Assembly: GCA_026707945.1 (NCBI GenBank)
Contig: JAPOVV010000045.1
Span: 1 to 64,000, forward strand
DNA length: 64,000 nt
Source of the DNA: Gammaproteobacteria bacterium
GTDB taxonomy: Bacteria > Pseudomonadota > Gammaproteobacteria > Pseudomonadales > Azotimanducaceae
Reading direction: 5' to 3'
In this document: one piece after another, positions 8,376 through 18,073 of the stretch
How the letters are laid out: each line of letters opens with the position of its first letter
How positions within the stretch are numbered: the first letter of the stretch is position 1
The notes under the pieces: generated by a model
Seen by the model: the letters and a program-made list of their open reading frames with translations, nothing else
Told to the model about the DNA's origin: nothing
The model's database searches: none
Translations under genes and position numbers: made by a program

Positions 8376-11051
8376 GTGAGTATTGATTCCTTTAAGTGTC
8401 GTTCGAATCTCGTAGTAGACGATCGCGAGTACGACTTTTTTGACTTAAACGTTGCTGCTAAGAACGGCGCCGGGCACGTAGCAAAAACACCGATATCTCT
8501 AAAAGTGCTGTTGGAAAACCTTCTTCGGTTTGAAGATGGGAGTTCGGTAAATCAACGTGATATCGAAAAACTAGGCAATTGGACCCCAACCAACGACGAT
8601 GCTGCGGAAATCGCGTATAGACCGGCGCGAGTCTTAATGCAGGACTTCACGGGGGTACCTGCTGTTGCTGATCTGGCAGCGATGCGAGGAGCAACAGTTG
8701 CGGCTGGCGCCGACCCCGCACTCATCAATCCTCTAACCCCAGTAGATTTGGTGATCGACCACTCAGTGATGGTTGACCATTTCGGTACCGCAAGTGCGTT
8801 CGCGGCGAATGTTGCAGCGGAGATGGGTCGCAATGGCGAGCGCTATCGGTTTCTGCGCTGGGGGCAACAGGCTTTCGATAACTTCCGAGTGGTACCGCCA
8901 GGTACCGGAATCTGCCATCAGGTCAACCTTGAGTATTTAGCTCGAGTAGTTTGGACGAGGGAAGAAGATGGAAGAACGGTAGCGTATCCCGATACACTCG
9001 TTGGTACCGATAGTCACACGACCATGGTTAATGGTTTGGGCGTATTAGGTTGGGGTGTGGGAGGCATCGAAGCCGAGGCGGCGATGTTAGGTCAACCCAT
9101 TTCAATGCTTGTTCCAAAAGTAGTCGGAGTACGCCTGACGGGAGAGCTAGTAGAAGGCGTTACCGCCACCGACCTGGTATTGAGGGTTGTCGAGTTACTG
9201 CGTGCGCACGGTGTGGTTGGCAAATTCGTCGAATTTTTCGGACCTTCGGTCAAGCAACTATCACTCGCCGATCGAGCGACGATTGCGAATATGGCACCTG
9301 AGTACGGCGCGACCTGTGGCTTCTTCCCAGTTGATTCTGAAACGATTCGGTATTTAGAACTGTCCTCTCGACCAGCTGAAACCGTCGCTCTCGTTGAAGC
9401 GTACGCAAAACAACAAGGAATGTGGCTTGACGAGAACAATGAACCCGAGTTCTCGGAATTGCTGCACCTTGATTTGTCGGACGTTGTACCGTCACTTGCG
9501 GGACCAAAGCGGCCACAAGATCGCGTTTCGCTTGCGGAAATTCGTGATGCGTTCGACGAAGCCGCTGCGCTGAGTGGCACTGAGTCTGATCATACGGCAG
9601 TTTCAGTCGAAGGTGAGGACTACGCACTAAAGGACGGCGACGTCGTCATCGCAGCGATTACATCCTGTACGAATACGTCGAACCCAGCAGTAATGCTCGC
9701 AGCGGGACTGGTTGCGAAAAATGCGTTAAACAAAGGTCTGCACGTCAAGCCATGGGTTAAGACGTCGTTAGCGCCGGGTTCCAAGGTTGTTACTGAGTAT
9801 CTTGAAGAAACCGGACTGCAATCAGCCTTGGATCAAGTTGGCTTCAACCTGGTCGGGTACGGTTGTACCACTTGCATTGGTAATTCGGGTCCCTTGCCAG
9901 AGCCTATTTCGAAAGCGATTGCGGAAGGCAACTTGACGGTATCCGCTGTCTTGTCCGGCAATCGAAATTTTGAAGGTCGGGTCCACCAGGAAGTTCGTGC
10001 GAATTGGTTGGCGTCGCCGCCGTTGGTCGTCGCGTTCGCGATCGCCGGAACGACAAGAATTGACTTGACGACGGAACCGCTCGGTCAGGACGAAGAGGGT
10101 AACGATGTCTTTTTGCGGGACATATGGCCAAGTTCAAAGGACGTGGATGATGTTGTTGGTCGTGTAACCGCGGCGATGTTCTCGCGTCAATACAGTGATG
10201 TATTTACTGGGCCTGAAGCGTGGCGTGAGATCGCTGTGAACGAATCGAGTACATACGGATGGGAGGAATCCACCTACATCAAGCAACCTCCGTTTTTCTC
10301 AGTCGGCGGTGACTTAGACCAAAGCGTCGTCATCGATGAAGCGCGTGTTCTGGCGATTCTCGGCGATTCTGTGACGACCGATCACATTTCTCCCGCGGGA
10401 GCCATCCAACCTGCGAGTCCGGCAGGCGAATACCTTCAGCAAAACGGCGTTCAAGTGCTTGACTTCAACTCTTACGGATCTCGTAGGGGTAATCATGAAG
10501 TCATGATGCGGGGCACGTTTGCGAATATCCGAATCCGGAATGAGATGCTTTCTGACGTTGAAGGTGGATATACAAACCATGTCCCGACAGGGGATCAAGT
10601 CTCAATCTATGATGCTGCCATGCGCTACGAACGAGAAGATACGCCATTGGTCGTCTTCGCCGGAAAGGAATATGGCACTGGTTCAAGCCGGGATTGGGCC
10701 GCAAAAGGTACACGACTACTCGGAGTTAAAGCGGTCATTGCAGAAAGTTTCGAGCGCATTCACCGATCAAATCTTGTCGGAATGGGTGTCTTACCACTTC
10801 AGTTTGTCGAGGGTGAATCAAGAACCGAGCTTGGGCTTGATGGATCTGAGAAAGTAACTATCGGATTTGTCGACGAACAGAGGGAGATCGCTCCGCGACA
10901 AGAACTAAGAATGGTCATTACACGCGCGGATGGGTCCACCGACGAACATCGTGTCATCAGTTGCCTCGATACCGACAATGAGATTGAGTATTTCCGCTGT
11001 GGCGGGATCCTTCAGTTCGTGTTAAACAACATCACCGGCGAGGCGGCTTGA
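8376..11051 (+). CDS. acnA: Aconitate hydratase, AcnA type
   Basis: An 891-residue aconitase, the same length as E. coli AcnA, that interconverts citrate and isocitrate in the TCA cycle through a [4Fe-4S] cluster. The cluster cysteines are visible in [10 protein letters not shown] and in [14 protein letters not shown]. Other signatures are [30 protein letters not shown], the swivel-domain start [15 protein letters not shown], and [13 protein letters not shown] carrying active-site residues. The start is GTG with AAAGG a few bases upstream. The threonyl-tRNA synthetase gene follows after 26 bases, so a shared transcript is likely. No broken motif is seen. Confidence 0.97.
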   Translation: MSIDSFKCRSNLVVDDREYDFFDLNVAAKNGAGHVAKTPISLKVLLENLLRFEDGSSVNQRDIEKLGNWTPTNDDAAEIAYRPARVLMQDFTGVPAVADLAAMRGATVAAGADPALINPLTPVDLVIDHSVMVDHFGTASAFAANVAAEMGRNGERYRFLRWGQQAFDNFRVVPPGTGICHQVNLEYLARVVWTREEDGRTVAYPDTLVGTDSHTTMVNGLGVLGWGVGGIEAEAAMLGQPISMLVPKVVGVRLTGELVEGVTATDLVLRVVELLRAHGVVGKFVEFFGPSVKQLSLADRATIANMAPEYGATCGFFPVDSETIRYLELSSRPAETVALVEAYAKQQGMWLDENNEPEFSELLHLDLSDVVPSLAGPKRPQDRVSLAEIRDAFDEAAALSGTESDHTAVSVEGEDYALKDGDVVIAAITSCTNTSNPAVMLAAGLVAKNALNKGLHVKPWVKTSLAPGSKVVTEYLEETGLQSALDQVGFNLVGYGCTTCIGNSGPLPEPISKAIAEGNLTVSAVLSGNRNFEGRVHQEVRANWLASPPLVVAFAIAGTTRIDLTTEPLGQDEEGNDVFLRDIWPSSKDVDDVVGRVTAAMFSRQYSDVFTGPEAWREIAVNESSTYGWEESTYIKQPPFFSVGGDLDQSVVIDEARVLAILGDSVTTDHISPAGAIQPASPAGEYLQQNGVQVLDFNSYGSRRGNHEVMMRGTFANIRIRNEMLSDVEGGYTNHVPTGDQVSIYDAAMRYEREDTPLVVFAGKEYGTGSSRDWAAKGTRLLGVKAVIAESFERIHRSNLVGMGVLPLQFVEGESRTELGLDGSEKVTIGFVDEQREIAPRQELRMVITRADGSTDEHRVISCLDTDNEIEYFRCGGILQFVLNNITGEAA

Positions 11052-11077
11052 TCGCCACGTTGCTTTAGGAGCTGACC

Positions 11078-12913
11078 GTGCCCTTCGAACATTCAGGCGA
11101 AATCGACGCCGCTCGCGACGAGCTTTATCGCATTCGTCATAGTTTGGCGCATGTCCTCGCACAAGCCGTACTTGAAATGAGGGAAGGTGCGACACTAGGG
11201 TTTGGACCGCCGATTCAGGACGGTTTCTATTACGACTTTGTGCTGCCAGAACCTATCACGGAAGCCGATTTTCCAGAGCTCGAACGCCGGATGCGCCGCA
11301 TTCTTAAGAAAGGGCAACGGTTCTATCAAGAGGAACTTCCCAAGGCTGAAGCGCTCGCACGCATCGATGAGATGGGCGAACCCTATAAACGGGAATACGC
11401 GCAAGAACTATGCGAAAAGAATGGACTCGAGTCGCTCTCTTTTTATCGAAACGGACCGTTTCTGGATATGTGCGAGGGTCCGCACGTTGACACCTCTAAG
11501 GACATCCCGCGAGACGCGTTCAAAATAAGAAGCGTCGCAGGTGCATATTGGCGCGGTGACTCCAGGAACACCATGATGACGCGCATTTATGCATGGGCCT
11601 TTGAGGATAAGACGGCACTCGATGCATACGTAGAGGCGTATGAACTAGCGCTCGAGCGCGACCACAAGAAACTCGGAAAAGAGCTCGACATATTTACGAT
11701 CGATAACGAAATCGGTCGTGGGTTACCGCTGTGGTTACCAAACGGGACCGTGATTCGCGACGAGCTGGAGAAATTGGCGCGTGAATTGGAGTTTGCCGAC
11801 GGCTATCAGCGAGTAGCGACGCCGCATATTGCGAAACAAGATTTGTTCTATCGGACGGGTCATTTGCCTTATTACGCCGATGACATGTATCCGCCGATCG
11901 AGGTGTTGGAGCAGACTGAGCACGGCGACGTGGTGAAAGAAGCCTATGTGCTCAAACCAATGAATTGTCCGCACCACCACAAGATTTTCGCGTCATCGTT
12001 GCGAAGCTATCGTGAGCTGCCGTTACGCTTAGCGGAGTACGGTCATGTCTATCGGTTTGAGGACTCGGGTGCAGTAGGCGGTCTGCTCAGAGTTAGAGGC
12101 ATGTGCATGAATGATGCGCATATTTACTGCACTGAGGAACAAATCGCGGACGAGTTTCGCAATGTGATTTCACTCTACGATCGCGCGTATTCAATCCTTG
12201 GTCTGAAAGAATACTTTCTGCGTTTGAGCTGTTGGGATCCTGAAGATCCGCAAGGCAAAAACAAGTACGTGGACGAGCCAGAAGCTTGGGAGTCGTCTCA
12301 AGTGATATTGCGCAATATTCTGAACGAACTTAATCTCGATTACGTTGAAGCGAAAGGTGAAGCAGCGTTCTACGGACCGAAGATTGATGTGCAGTTTCCT
12401 ACTGTCACTGGGCGTGAGGAATCAGTGAGTACGGTCCAGCTTGATTTTGCTATCCCGAAACGTCTGGACCTGAAATATATCGGACCAGACGGTGACGAAC
12501 ACGTCCCGTATTGCATTCACCGCGCACCTTTCTCTACGCATGAACGTTTCGTTGCGTACCTGATCGAGCACTTTGGCGGCGCGTTCCCGACGTGGCTTGC
12601 CCCTGTACAAGTCCAAGTACTCACGGTATCAGAGCAATTTGACGCCTACGCTCAAGGTATCGTCAATGAACTCCGTGCTGATTTCGTTCGAGCGGAGCTA
12701 GGTTCCACCAGCGATACCGTATCGAAAAAGATTCGCGAAGGCACGACGCGCAAGATTCCAAACTTGCTGATCGTCGGTGAGCGCGAAGTCGAGGCAAAGG
12801 AAGTTACGTTGCGACGCTATGGGATTCGTGAACAGACGACCATGCCATTCGCCGCATTTAAAGAGAAGCTGCGCGCGACCATAAACACTCGCGCGCTGGA
12901 GTTCGTACTCTAA
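11078..12913 (+). CDS. thrS: Threonyl-tRNA synthetase lacking the N-terminal TGS domain
   Basis: A 611-residue class II synthetase charging tRNA-Thr. It begins almost directly with the editing domain: RIRHSLAHVL supplies the HxxxH pair and CEGPHVDTS the remaining Cys/His editing residues. The catalytic core keeps the zinc ligands (Cys in MNCPHHH, His in MNDAHIYC, His in IHRAPFSTHERF), motif 2 RLAEYGHVYRFEDSG, and the anticodon-binding start FPTWLAPVQV. The TGS domain of the 642-residue E. coli enzyme is truly absent: an in-frame TAG lies at 11066-11068, just before the AGGAG ribosome-binding site of the GTG start. NCPHHH in place of the common NCPGH suggests a lineage other than the usual gammaproteobacterial one. 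The usual downstream neighbour infC is also missing. The 3' end overlaps prc on the other strand. Confidence 0.93.
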   Translation: MPFEHSGEIDAARDELYRIRHSLAHVLAQAVLEMREGATLGFGPPIQDGFYYDFVLPEPITEADFPELERRMRRILKKGQRFYQEELPKAEALARIDEMGEPYKREYAQELCEKNGLESLSFYRNGPFLDMCEGPHVDTSKDIPRDAFKIRSVAGAYWRGDSRNTMMTRIYAWAFEDKTALDAYVEAYELALERDHKKLGKELDIFTIDNEIGRGLPLWLPNGTVIRDELEKLARELEFADGYQRVATPHIAKQDLFYRTGHLPYYADDMYPPIEVLEQTEHGDVVKEAYVLKPMNCPHHHKIFASSLRSYRELPLRLAEYGHVYRFEDSGAVGGLLRVRGMCMNDAHIYCTEEQIADEFRNVISLYDRAYSILGLKEYFLRLSCWDPEDPQGKNKYVDEPEAWESSQVILRNILNELNLDYVEAKGEAAFYGPKIDVQFPTVTGREESVSTVQLDFAIPKRLDLKYIGPDGDEHVPYCIHRAPFSTHERFVAYLIEHFGGAFPTWLAPVQVQVLTVSEQFDAYAQGIVNELRADFVRAELGSTSDTVSKKIREGTTRKIPNLLIVGEREVEAKEVTLRRYGIREQTTMPFAAFKEKLRATINTRALEFVL

Positions 12914-15012
12914 TTCTCCAACGCCGCTGCCGTCGCACCCTCGCGATAGGCCAATGTCGGTTTGAAGTTAATGTAATCTAGGAGAATGCGACCGGATTCC
13001 TCTACCATGCCATCGACTTCCTCCGCGCGCTTCCTTGGTAGCTCGCGCATGATTTCGTCTAACTCCTCGATGGTAGGTGCAGGTTCCTCGCCCAACGCTC
13101 TCAAGTAGTCATTTTCTGTCTTAAGACGCCACGCTGCACTCTCCGCTCGACGCGCCCGTCGCTCACTTTCATTGAGTGATACGTGCGTGATATTGCGATT
13201 GAAATTAATGCGTTCCTCAAAGCGGCGGTAATAGTCGAAATGAGGATCATTCTTCGTACGTTCCTCGTGCCTCTGGGTTAGTTCATCGATCAATCCGTCG
13301 ATGTCGGCGATGACCTCGTAACGTGCCGGTTCTATCACATCAAGTGCGAGTGCATTCTGATACGAGCTTTCGCCAACGGCTTCTGAATCGATGAGCTCAG
13401 GGAATGCGATATCGGGTTTTACGCCACTGTGTTGGGTGGTTTCCCCAGTGATGCGGTAGTACTTGCCTTGCGTGATCTTGAGCTGACCGTGGTTCAATGA
13501 GAGAATGGATTGAATCGAACCTTTTCCGTATGTCCGAGTACCTAGCACCAAGCCTCGGCCGTAGTCCTGAATTGCACCCGCGAAAATTTCGGAAGCAGAC
13601 GCGGAACTACGATTTACCAGGACTGCCAGAGGACCGTCGTATGCGACATTCTTATCGCGGTCCTTCATGACTTGACGTTTACGACCAAGTCCTTTGACTA
13701 GAACGGTTGGACCGATCTCAATAAATAGACCAACGAGCTTATGGGCTTCCGGTAGCGATCCACCTCCGTTGTTGCGCAGATCCAATACCAAACCGTCAAT
13801 GTTCTCTTCTTTGAGCTCGCCAATCAACTTCTCGACATCGCGAGTCGCGCTACGGTAGTCGTCTTCGCCGCGTTGCTCTCCGGCGAGGTCAGCGTACATC
13901 TTCGGTAATTCGATGACGCCTATCTTGCGTTGAATGCCGTCGTACTCGAGGGAAAACACCTTCTTCTTTGCGGCAGTTTCTTCAAGTTTGACTTTGTCTC
14001 GCGTGATGGAGATGACCTTTGAAGCGCCACCGGAACTCACCGGTTCCAAGACCTCCAAGCGAACAACTGTTCCTCGGGGTCCGCGGATCAGATCGACGAC
14101 ATCTTGAATTCGTCGCCCAACCACGTCAATCATTGGTCCGTCTGGATCTTGGCCAACCGCCACGATACGATCCGACGCCTTGAGCTCGCCATCGAGTTCT
14201 GCGGGTCCGCCTCTCACAAGGCTTATCACTTTGACATATTCGTCTTCTATGCCGAGTAACGCGCCGATACCCTCAAGGGACATGCGCATGGACATGTGGA
14301 AGTCTTCAGCATCGCGCGGTGAGAAATAGACCGTATGTGGGTCATAGATGTGCGTAAACGAATTGATATAGTCGGCAAACGCTTCCTCAGACGTGAATTG
14401 ACGGTTCTGATTGCGGCGGTTGGTGTAACGCTTCGTAAGCAGATCGAGTATCTCGTCGTTTTCTCGCTTGTTCAGTCGTAGGTGGATGATTGCATCCGTT
14501 AAGTTGTGTTCCCAGCGTAGGTCTGCATCCGCGGCATCCTTTGACCAAGCTAGGTCATCGGCATCTAGCGGTAACTGCACGCTGGTTGTTACGTCGAAAG
14601 AATTGATGCCAGGTTCAAGTCGCTTGAGAATCCACTCGTAACGAGCGTCACGCCGGGATTGGAGCCGGTTGACCATTCTGAACGCAAGTTCAAGACGACC
14701 CCGCTTGAGAGCGTCGTCGAATTCATACCTAAAGGTCTCAAATTCCTCGATGTCACTAGCGAGATAAAACTGCTTGCGTCTGTCGAGAACCTCGAGATAA
14801 CGATCAAATATTTGTGAAGACGCGTCGTCGTCCAGCGGCGCGTTTCGGATCAGGTGATTGCTTCGTACTTGGTCGACTATGAACCGTGCAGCGCGAGGAT
14901 GAACTGGCAACGGTTCAAGCGTCGGTAGAAACGTCGTCTCAGCTTCTGCAACGAGTGAGCTAGTGAGTGAGACAACGCAAACGCTGACCAGTAATCGGAT
15001 TAATCGAGGCAA
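12910..15012 (-). CDS. prc: Carboxy-terminal processing (tail-specific) protease Prc
   Basis: A 700-residue periplasmic serine protease of the S41 family that trims protein C-termini and controls cell-wall hydrolases in relatives. A signal peptide is present (RLIRLLVSVCVVSL... EAE). An N-terminal helical domain is followed by a PDZ domain near residues 240-330 (SLEGIGALLGIEDEYVKVIS). The catalytic region has the Ser-Lys dyad in VNRSSASASEIFAGAIQDYG and GTRTYGKGSIQ. The C-terminal part (RRFEERINFNRNITHVSLNE) matches the Prc-specific C-terminal extension. The start is TTG with AGGA upstream. The stop overlaps the thrS stop tail to tail (CTAA). lepB lies upstream on the same strand after an 81-bp gap. 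Confidence 0.95.
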   Translation of the reverse strand: MPRLIRLLVSVCVVSLTSSLVAEAETTFLPTLEPLPVHPRAARFIVDQVRSNHLIRNAPLDDDASSQIFDRYLEVLDRRKQFYLASDIEEFETFRYEFDDALKRGRLELAFRMVNRLQSRRDARYEWILKRLEPGINSFDVTTSVQLPLDADDLAWSKDAADADLRWEHNLTDAIIHLRLNKRENDEILDLLTKRYTNRRNQNRQFTSEEAFADYINSFTHIYDPHTVYFSPRDAEDFHMSMRMSLEGIGALLGIEDEYVKVISLVRGGPAELDGELKASDRIVAVGQDPDGPMIDVVGRRIQDVVDLIRGPRGTVVRLEVLEPVSSGGASKVISITRDKVKLEETAAKKKVFSLEYDGIQRKIGVIELPKMYADLAGEQRGEDDYRSATRDVEKLIGELKEENIDGLVLDLRNNGGGSLPEAHKLVGLFIEIGPTVLVKGLGRKRQVMKDRDKNVAYDGPLAVLVNRSSASASEIFAGAIQDYGRGLVLGTRTYGKGSIQSILSLNHGQLKITQGKYYRITGETTQHSGVKPDIAFPELIDSEAVGESSYQNALALDVIEPARYEVIADIDGLIDELTQRHEERTKNDPHFDYYRRFEERINFNRNITHVSLNESERRARRAESAAWRLKTENDYLRALGEEPAPTIEELDEIMRELPRKRAEEVDGMVEESGRILLDYINFKPTLAYREGATAAALEN

Positions 15013-15093
15013 AGAATCGTCCTAATCATGTAACTCTGCGGCAGGTTAGACCGCTGCCGTCGTCAAAATGTTACAGATTACGCCAAGAGAGTA

Positions 15094-15822
15094 CTACTCT
15101 AGATCAGTAAAAAAGCGACTCGGTCGTGGCATGTAGTACTTGCTGGTGTCCACCGAAAAGGCGATCGCATAGGCTCGACCTAGTACGCGGTCGCGTTCAA
15201 GGAAGCCGAATTCTCGAGAGTCTTTGCTGTTATCTCGATTGTCACCCATGACAAAAAACGAGTCGGCGGGAACTTCAACAGGACCAAAGGAACGTGTCAT
15301 TGGATTCCCACGTCGTCGGGACTCCATGATGATTCTGGTGCTCCCGAGTAGTGACTCCTCAAGCAATCGATGTGTTCTTAAGCTCCGTTGATGGAGTTGC
15401 GATGACAGTCGGTCAGCAAGGTCGCCTTCGACTTGGCGATAGGTGGCTCGTTCGCCGTTAATAATCAGGCGGTTGTTCCTCATTTCGATGACGTCGCCCG
15501 GTACGGCGATCAAGCGCTTGACGTAGACCTCATCATCGCGAGGATTCGGGAACGTGATGACATCGCCACGTTGCGGATCGCTCCATTGGTGTATGCGCGT
15601 AAGCGTGAACGGGACGCGCAGGTCATAGCTGATCTTGTCAACAACTATGCGATCCCCAACCATGATGTTGGGTTCCATGCTGCCTGAAGGTACTTGATTC
15701 CAGTCCGCGATAACCGAACGAAACAGGATCATGGCGACAACGAAATAGACGAAGCCTCGCCATTCGCGCCAGAATTTCGTTAGTCGGCCAACGCGACCGC
15801 TAGTCTGATTCGATTCTGCCAT
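15094..15822 (-). CDS. lepB: Signal peptidase I
   Basis: A 242-residue membrane-bound protease that removes signal peptides from exported proteins. One N-terminal transmembrane helix (FVYFVVAMILF) precedes the catalytic domain. Ser48 in VPSGSMEPNI is the nucleophile and Lys102 in DDEVYVKRLIAVPGD the general base. Box E, FFVMGDNRDNSKDSREFG, is complete. It is shorter than E. coli LepB (324 residues, two membrane helices), a common variant in other bacteria. It is not next to lepA or rnc here; the DUF1244 gene lies 15 bp upstream on the same strand and prc downstream, so the three may form one reverse-strand transcript. Confidence 0.96.
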   Translation of the reverse strand: MAESNQTSGRVGRLTKFWREWRGFVYFVVAMILFRSVIADWNQVPSGSMEPNIMVGDRIVVDKISYDLRVPFTLTRIHQWSDPQRGDVITFPNPRDDEVYVKRLIAVPGDVIEMRNNRLIINGERATYRQVEGDLADRLSSQLHQRSLRTHRLLEESLLGSTRIIMESRRRGNPMTRSFGPVEVPADSFFVMGDNRDNSKDSREFGFLERDRVLGRAYAIAFSVDTSKYYMPRPSRFFTDLE

Positions 15823-15837
15823 GTGCTAGACGTCGAA

Positions 15838-16128
15838 TCAGTGATGATTCGTTTGTTGCTGCATCTTTGCCAATTGCTCTGGCGATGCTTCAGATTGATA
15901 TTTTTCTTTCCAATCCGCATACGGCATACCGTAGACGCGTTCGCGAGCCGTCTCGTAATCGAGGGTCTCTCCCGCTTCCTCCGCTGCGGCCACATACCAC
16001 TTCGCCAAGCAATTGCGACAGAACCCCGCAAGGTTCATCAACTCGATATTTTGGACCTCTTTATGTTCGTCTAGGTGGTCGATTAGTCGCCTAAATACAG
16101 CTGCTTCGAGTGATTCGGGTGTTGCCAT
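15838..16128 (-). CDS. DUF1244 family protein
   Basis: A 96-residue protein matching the conserved DUF1244 family, common in proteobacteria and of unknown function. The core IELMNLAGFCRNCLAKWY, with a CxxC pair, is the family signature, followed by ETARERVYGMPYADWKEKYQ. The tail is rich in Gln and His. ATG start; 15 bp separates it from lepB downstream. Confidence 0.85.
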   Translation of the reverse strand: MATPESLEAAVFRRLIDHLDEHKEVQNIELMNLAGFCRNCLAKWYVAAAEEAGETLDYETARERVYGMPYADWKEKYQSEASPEQLAKMQQQTNHH

Positions 16129-16223
16129 CTGGGTCTATGTCAGGTCGTCGTCGGCGAAACGGGATTATAAAAATGGTTGTGTAAGGTGCCCACTTAATGC
16201 ACCGTTATTGGAGTTACGTGACC

Positions 16224-17003
16224 ATGGAATTTGCGTTGACCTACGAAATCGTCGCAGCGTTTGTGACCTTGACGGCGATAGAAATTGTGCTGGGTGTCGA
16301 CAACATCGTTTTTATCTCGATCACGACAAACCAGCTACCGGTGAATCAACGACGAAGCGCACGGACAATCGGCCTTGCTCTTGCAATGCTGATGCGCATA
16401 TTGCTGCTATTGACGTTGAGTTGGATTATTGGACTCACTGCGGATCTATTCCACGTTTTCGGTCACGGAATTTCAGGTAGGGACCTGATTCTCTTCTTTG
16501 GTGGCGCTTTCTTGGTTTTTAAGGCAACTCTAGAAATTCACAATTCGCTCGGCGTGGTCGAACAGATCGAAAGTCATCGCAAAGCCGCAACGTTTGGGTG
16601 GGTATTGGCACAAATCGCACTTATCGACGTCGTGTTTTCACTGGACTCGGTCATCACGGCAGTCGGTTTAGTCGACAATGTTGTCGTGATGATCGCGGCG
16701 ATCGTCACTGCAGTAATCGTGATGATGTTTACGGCAGGTCCAATCAGTCGATTCGTTGAAGCCAATCCCTCACTAAAAGTACTGGCACTTGCGTTTTTAG
16801 TTCTGATCGGCTTTGCACTCGTCGTGGAATCGACAGGGATACATGTGCCAAAAGGACTAATCTACGCTTCGATGGCTTTTGCGTTTTGCGTAGAGCTGCT
16901 GAATATGGCGAGATCACGACGTCGTCGTGAGGTTAGCGGTTCCATAAAGTTGCGAAAAGCGCAATTCCATGATCTGTTCCCCGCGAATACGAATGTCAGC
17001 TAG
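16224..17003 (+). CDS. TerC family integral membrane protein
   Basis: A protein of about 259 residues of the TerC family, membrane proteins linked to tellurite resistance and metal (often Mn2+) export. Seven to nine hydrophobic helices are likely. The family acidic motifs sit inside helices: EIVLGVDNIVFISI near residue 25 and DVVFSLDSVITAVG mid-protein, each with an Asp likely to face metal. The ATG at 16224 is preferred because GGAG lies 10 bases before it; an ATG at 16197 in frame would add nine residues. No Mn2+ riboswitch was recognised in the short leader. Transport of a particular ion is inference. Confidence 0.88.
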   Translation: MEFALTYEIVAAFVTLTAIEIVLGVDNIVFISITTNQLPVNQRRSARTIGLALAMLMRILLLLTLSWIIGLTADLFHVFGHGISGRDLILFFGGAFLVFKATLEIHNSLGVVEQIESHRKAATFGWVLAQIALIDVVFSLDSVITAVGLVDNVVVMIAAIVTAVIVMMFTAGPISRFVEANPSLKVLALAFLVLIGFALVVESTGIHVPKGLIYASMAFAFCVELLNMARSRRRREVSGSIKLRKAQFHDLFPANTNVS

Positions 17004-17085
17004 GGTGCGCTATACCTGTGGTCAAACGGGAATGGTTACCGTACGCGATGTACTCACTTTCCGGGCACTGAAGGATCGTTAGAAC

Positions 17086-17105
17086 CAATGTTGTAATCAA
17101 CATTG
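17086..17105. promoter_or_regulatory. Perfect 8-bp inverted repeat downstream of terC
   Basis: CAATGTTGTAATCAACATTG has perfect 8-bp arms around TAAT. No T-tract follows, so it fits a regulator site for the next gene (start 17284) or an RNA hairpin better than a terminator. The remaining part of this 280-bp gap shows no other feature. Confidence 0.3.
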
Positions 17106-17283
17106 CAGGAGAGTGTGAGATTTGAGAACTATGTACGCGACTTTCTGTCGAATGAGTTTCTTAGATTTTGGTGGCAGATAGCGGCAGGTGAATGCGCTAG
17201 GATCTAAATAGAGAGAGGAATTGCCGAGAAAGCCGAGTTCAGAGAATTGGACAACGTGGCCGTTCGAGGGCTAAGGATGCATA

Positions 17284-18015
17284 GTGGATCGAATTAATGT
17301 CACGAAATACAGGTATCTGGTATTTTTGTTGACCTTGCCTATTTCTCTCTTACCATTGAATTTAAATGCGGATGAGCCAGATCCAAGCTACGCCAGGTTC
17401 CTCGAGGCAAGTCCGCCTCAAGACGATATCGCTTGTGCGTACACGATGACCCATTCGTCGGCGGACTCAGGGGTTCGAGTTGAACGCTTTTCACCTGAAA
17501 GGCGGTGGCGTCTGATATCAGTCGACGGCAGTGAGCCGTCAGAGAGCGAGCTCGTCGATTATGAGGCAGAGGCGGACGAACGTATGAGTCGAAGGAATTC
17601 ACCTACCGATCTTGAGTTCCTGTCGAAAGTTAAGTCCGGTACAGTAAAAGTCGACCGGGAAAACGCGGAGACTATCGAGTTCGTTTTCGTACCAGAGATG
17701 GGAGAAGACATTCCGGACGAGATGGCGCAAAAAATGAGTGGGCGTCTAACCGTCGCGAAGGATTCCATGCGCCCGATGAAATCCATGATCTCGCTCAATG
17801 AACCTGCCTCGCCGATGACAGGCGTCAAGATTCGGCGCTTGGAGCAAGAAGCAATCTTCGTCAAGGATCATGCGACAGGAGCTACGTTGGTAAAGTCGAT
17901 GAACTTCGAAGTCCACGGAAGAGCGTTCGTAGTCAAGCGAATTTCTCAGCAGGAGAAAGTAGCGTTTAGCGAATTTGACTGCAAGCTTGTTGAAGCTCAA
18001 CCCATCGGACCTTGA
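17284..18015 (+). CDS. Exported protein of unknown function
   Basis: A 243-residue protein with a clear signal peptide (YLVFLLTLPISLLPLNLNADE), so it is periplasmic or surface-located. The mature part begins with DPSYARFLEASPPQDDIACAYTM and contains alternating strands and a charged central region; two cysteines (in IACAYT and FDCKLV) could pair. The overall pattern of an early strand-rich half and the sentence-like motif TGVKIRRLEQEAIFVKDHAT suggests a beta-sheet carrier or binding protein, but I do not recognise the family. GTG start. It is a single gene between terC and the reverse-strand yaaA. Confidence 0.6.
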   Translation: MDRINVTKYRYLVFLLTLPISLLPLNLNADEPDPSYARFLEASPPQDDIACAYTMTHSSADSGVRVERFSPERRWRLISVDGSEPSESELVDYEAEADERMSRRNSPTDLEFLSKVKSGTVKVDRENAETIEFVFVPEMGEDIPDEMAQKMSGRLTVAKDSMRPMKSMISLNEPASPMTGVKIRRLEQEAIFVKDHATGATLVKSMNFEVHGRAFVVKRISQQEKVAFSEFDCKLVEAQPIGP

Positions 18016-18073
18016 GGTCACCCAAGTTGTGACGTGGCGAAATGGTCGATTGAAGTTTGGAAGCTTGTGTTTT

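Noticed and set aside
16129-16223. Possible Mn2+ (yybP-ykoY) riboswitch upstream of terC
   Set aside because: TerC genes are sometimes under this riboswitch, but the leader is short and lacks its conserved loops.
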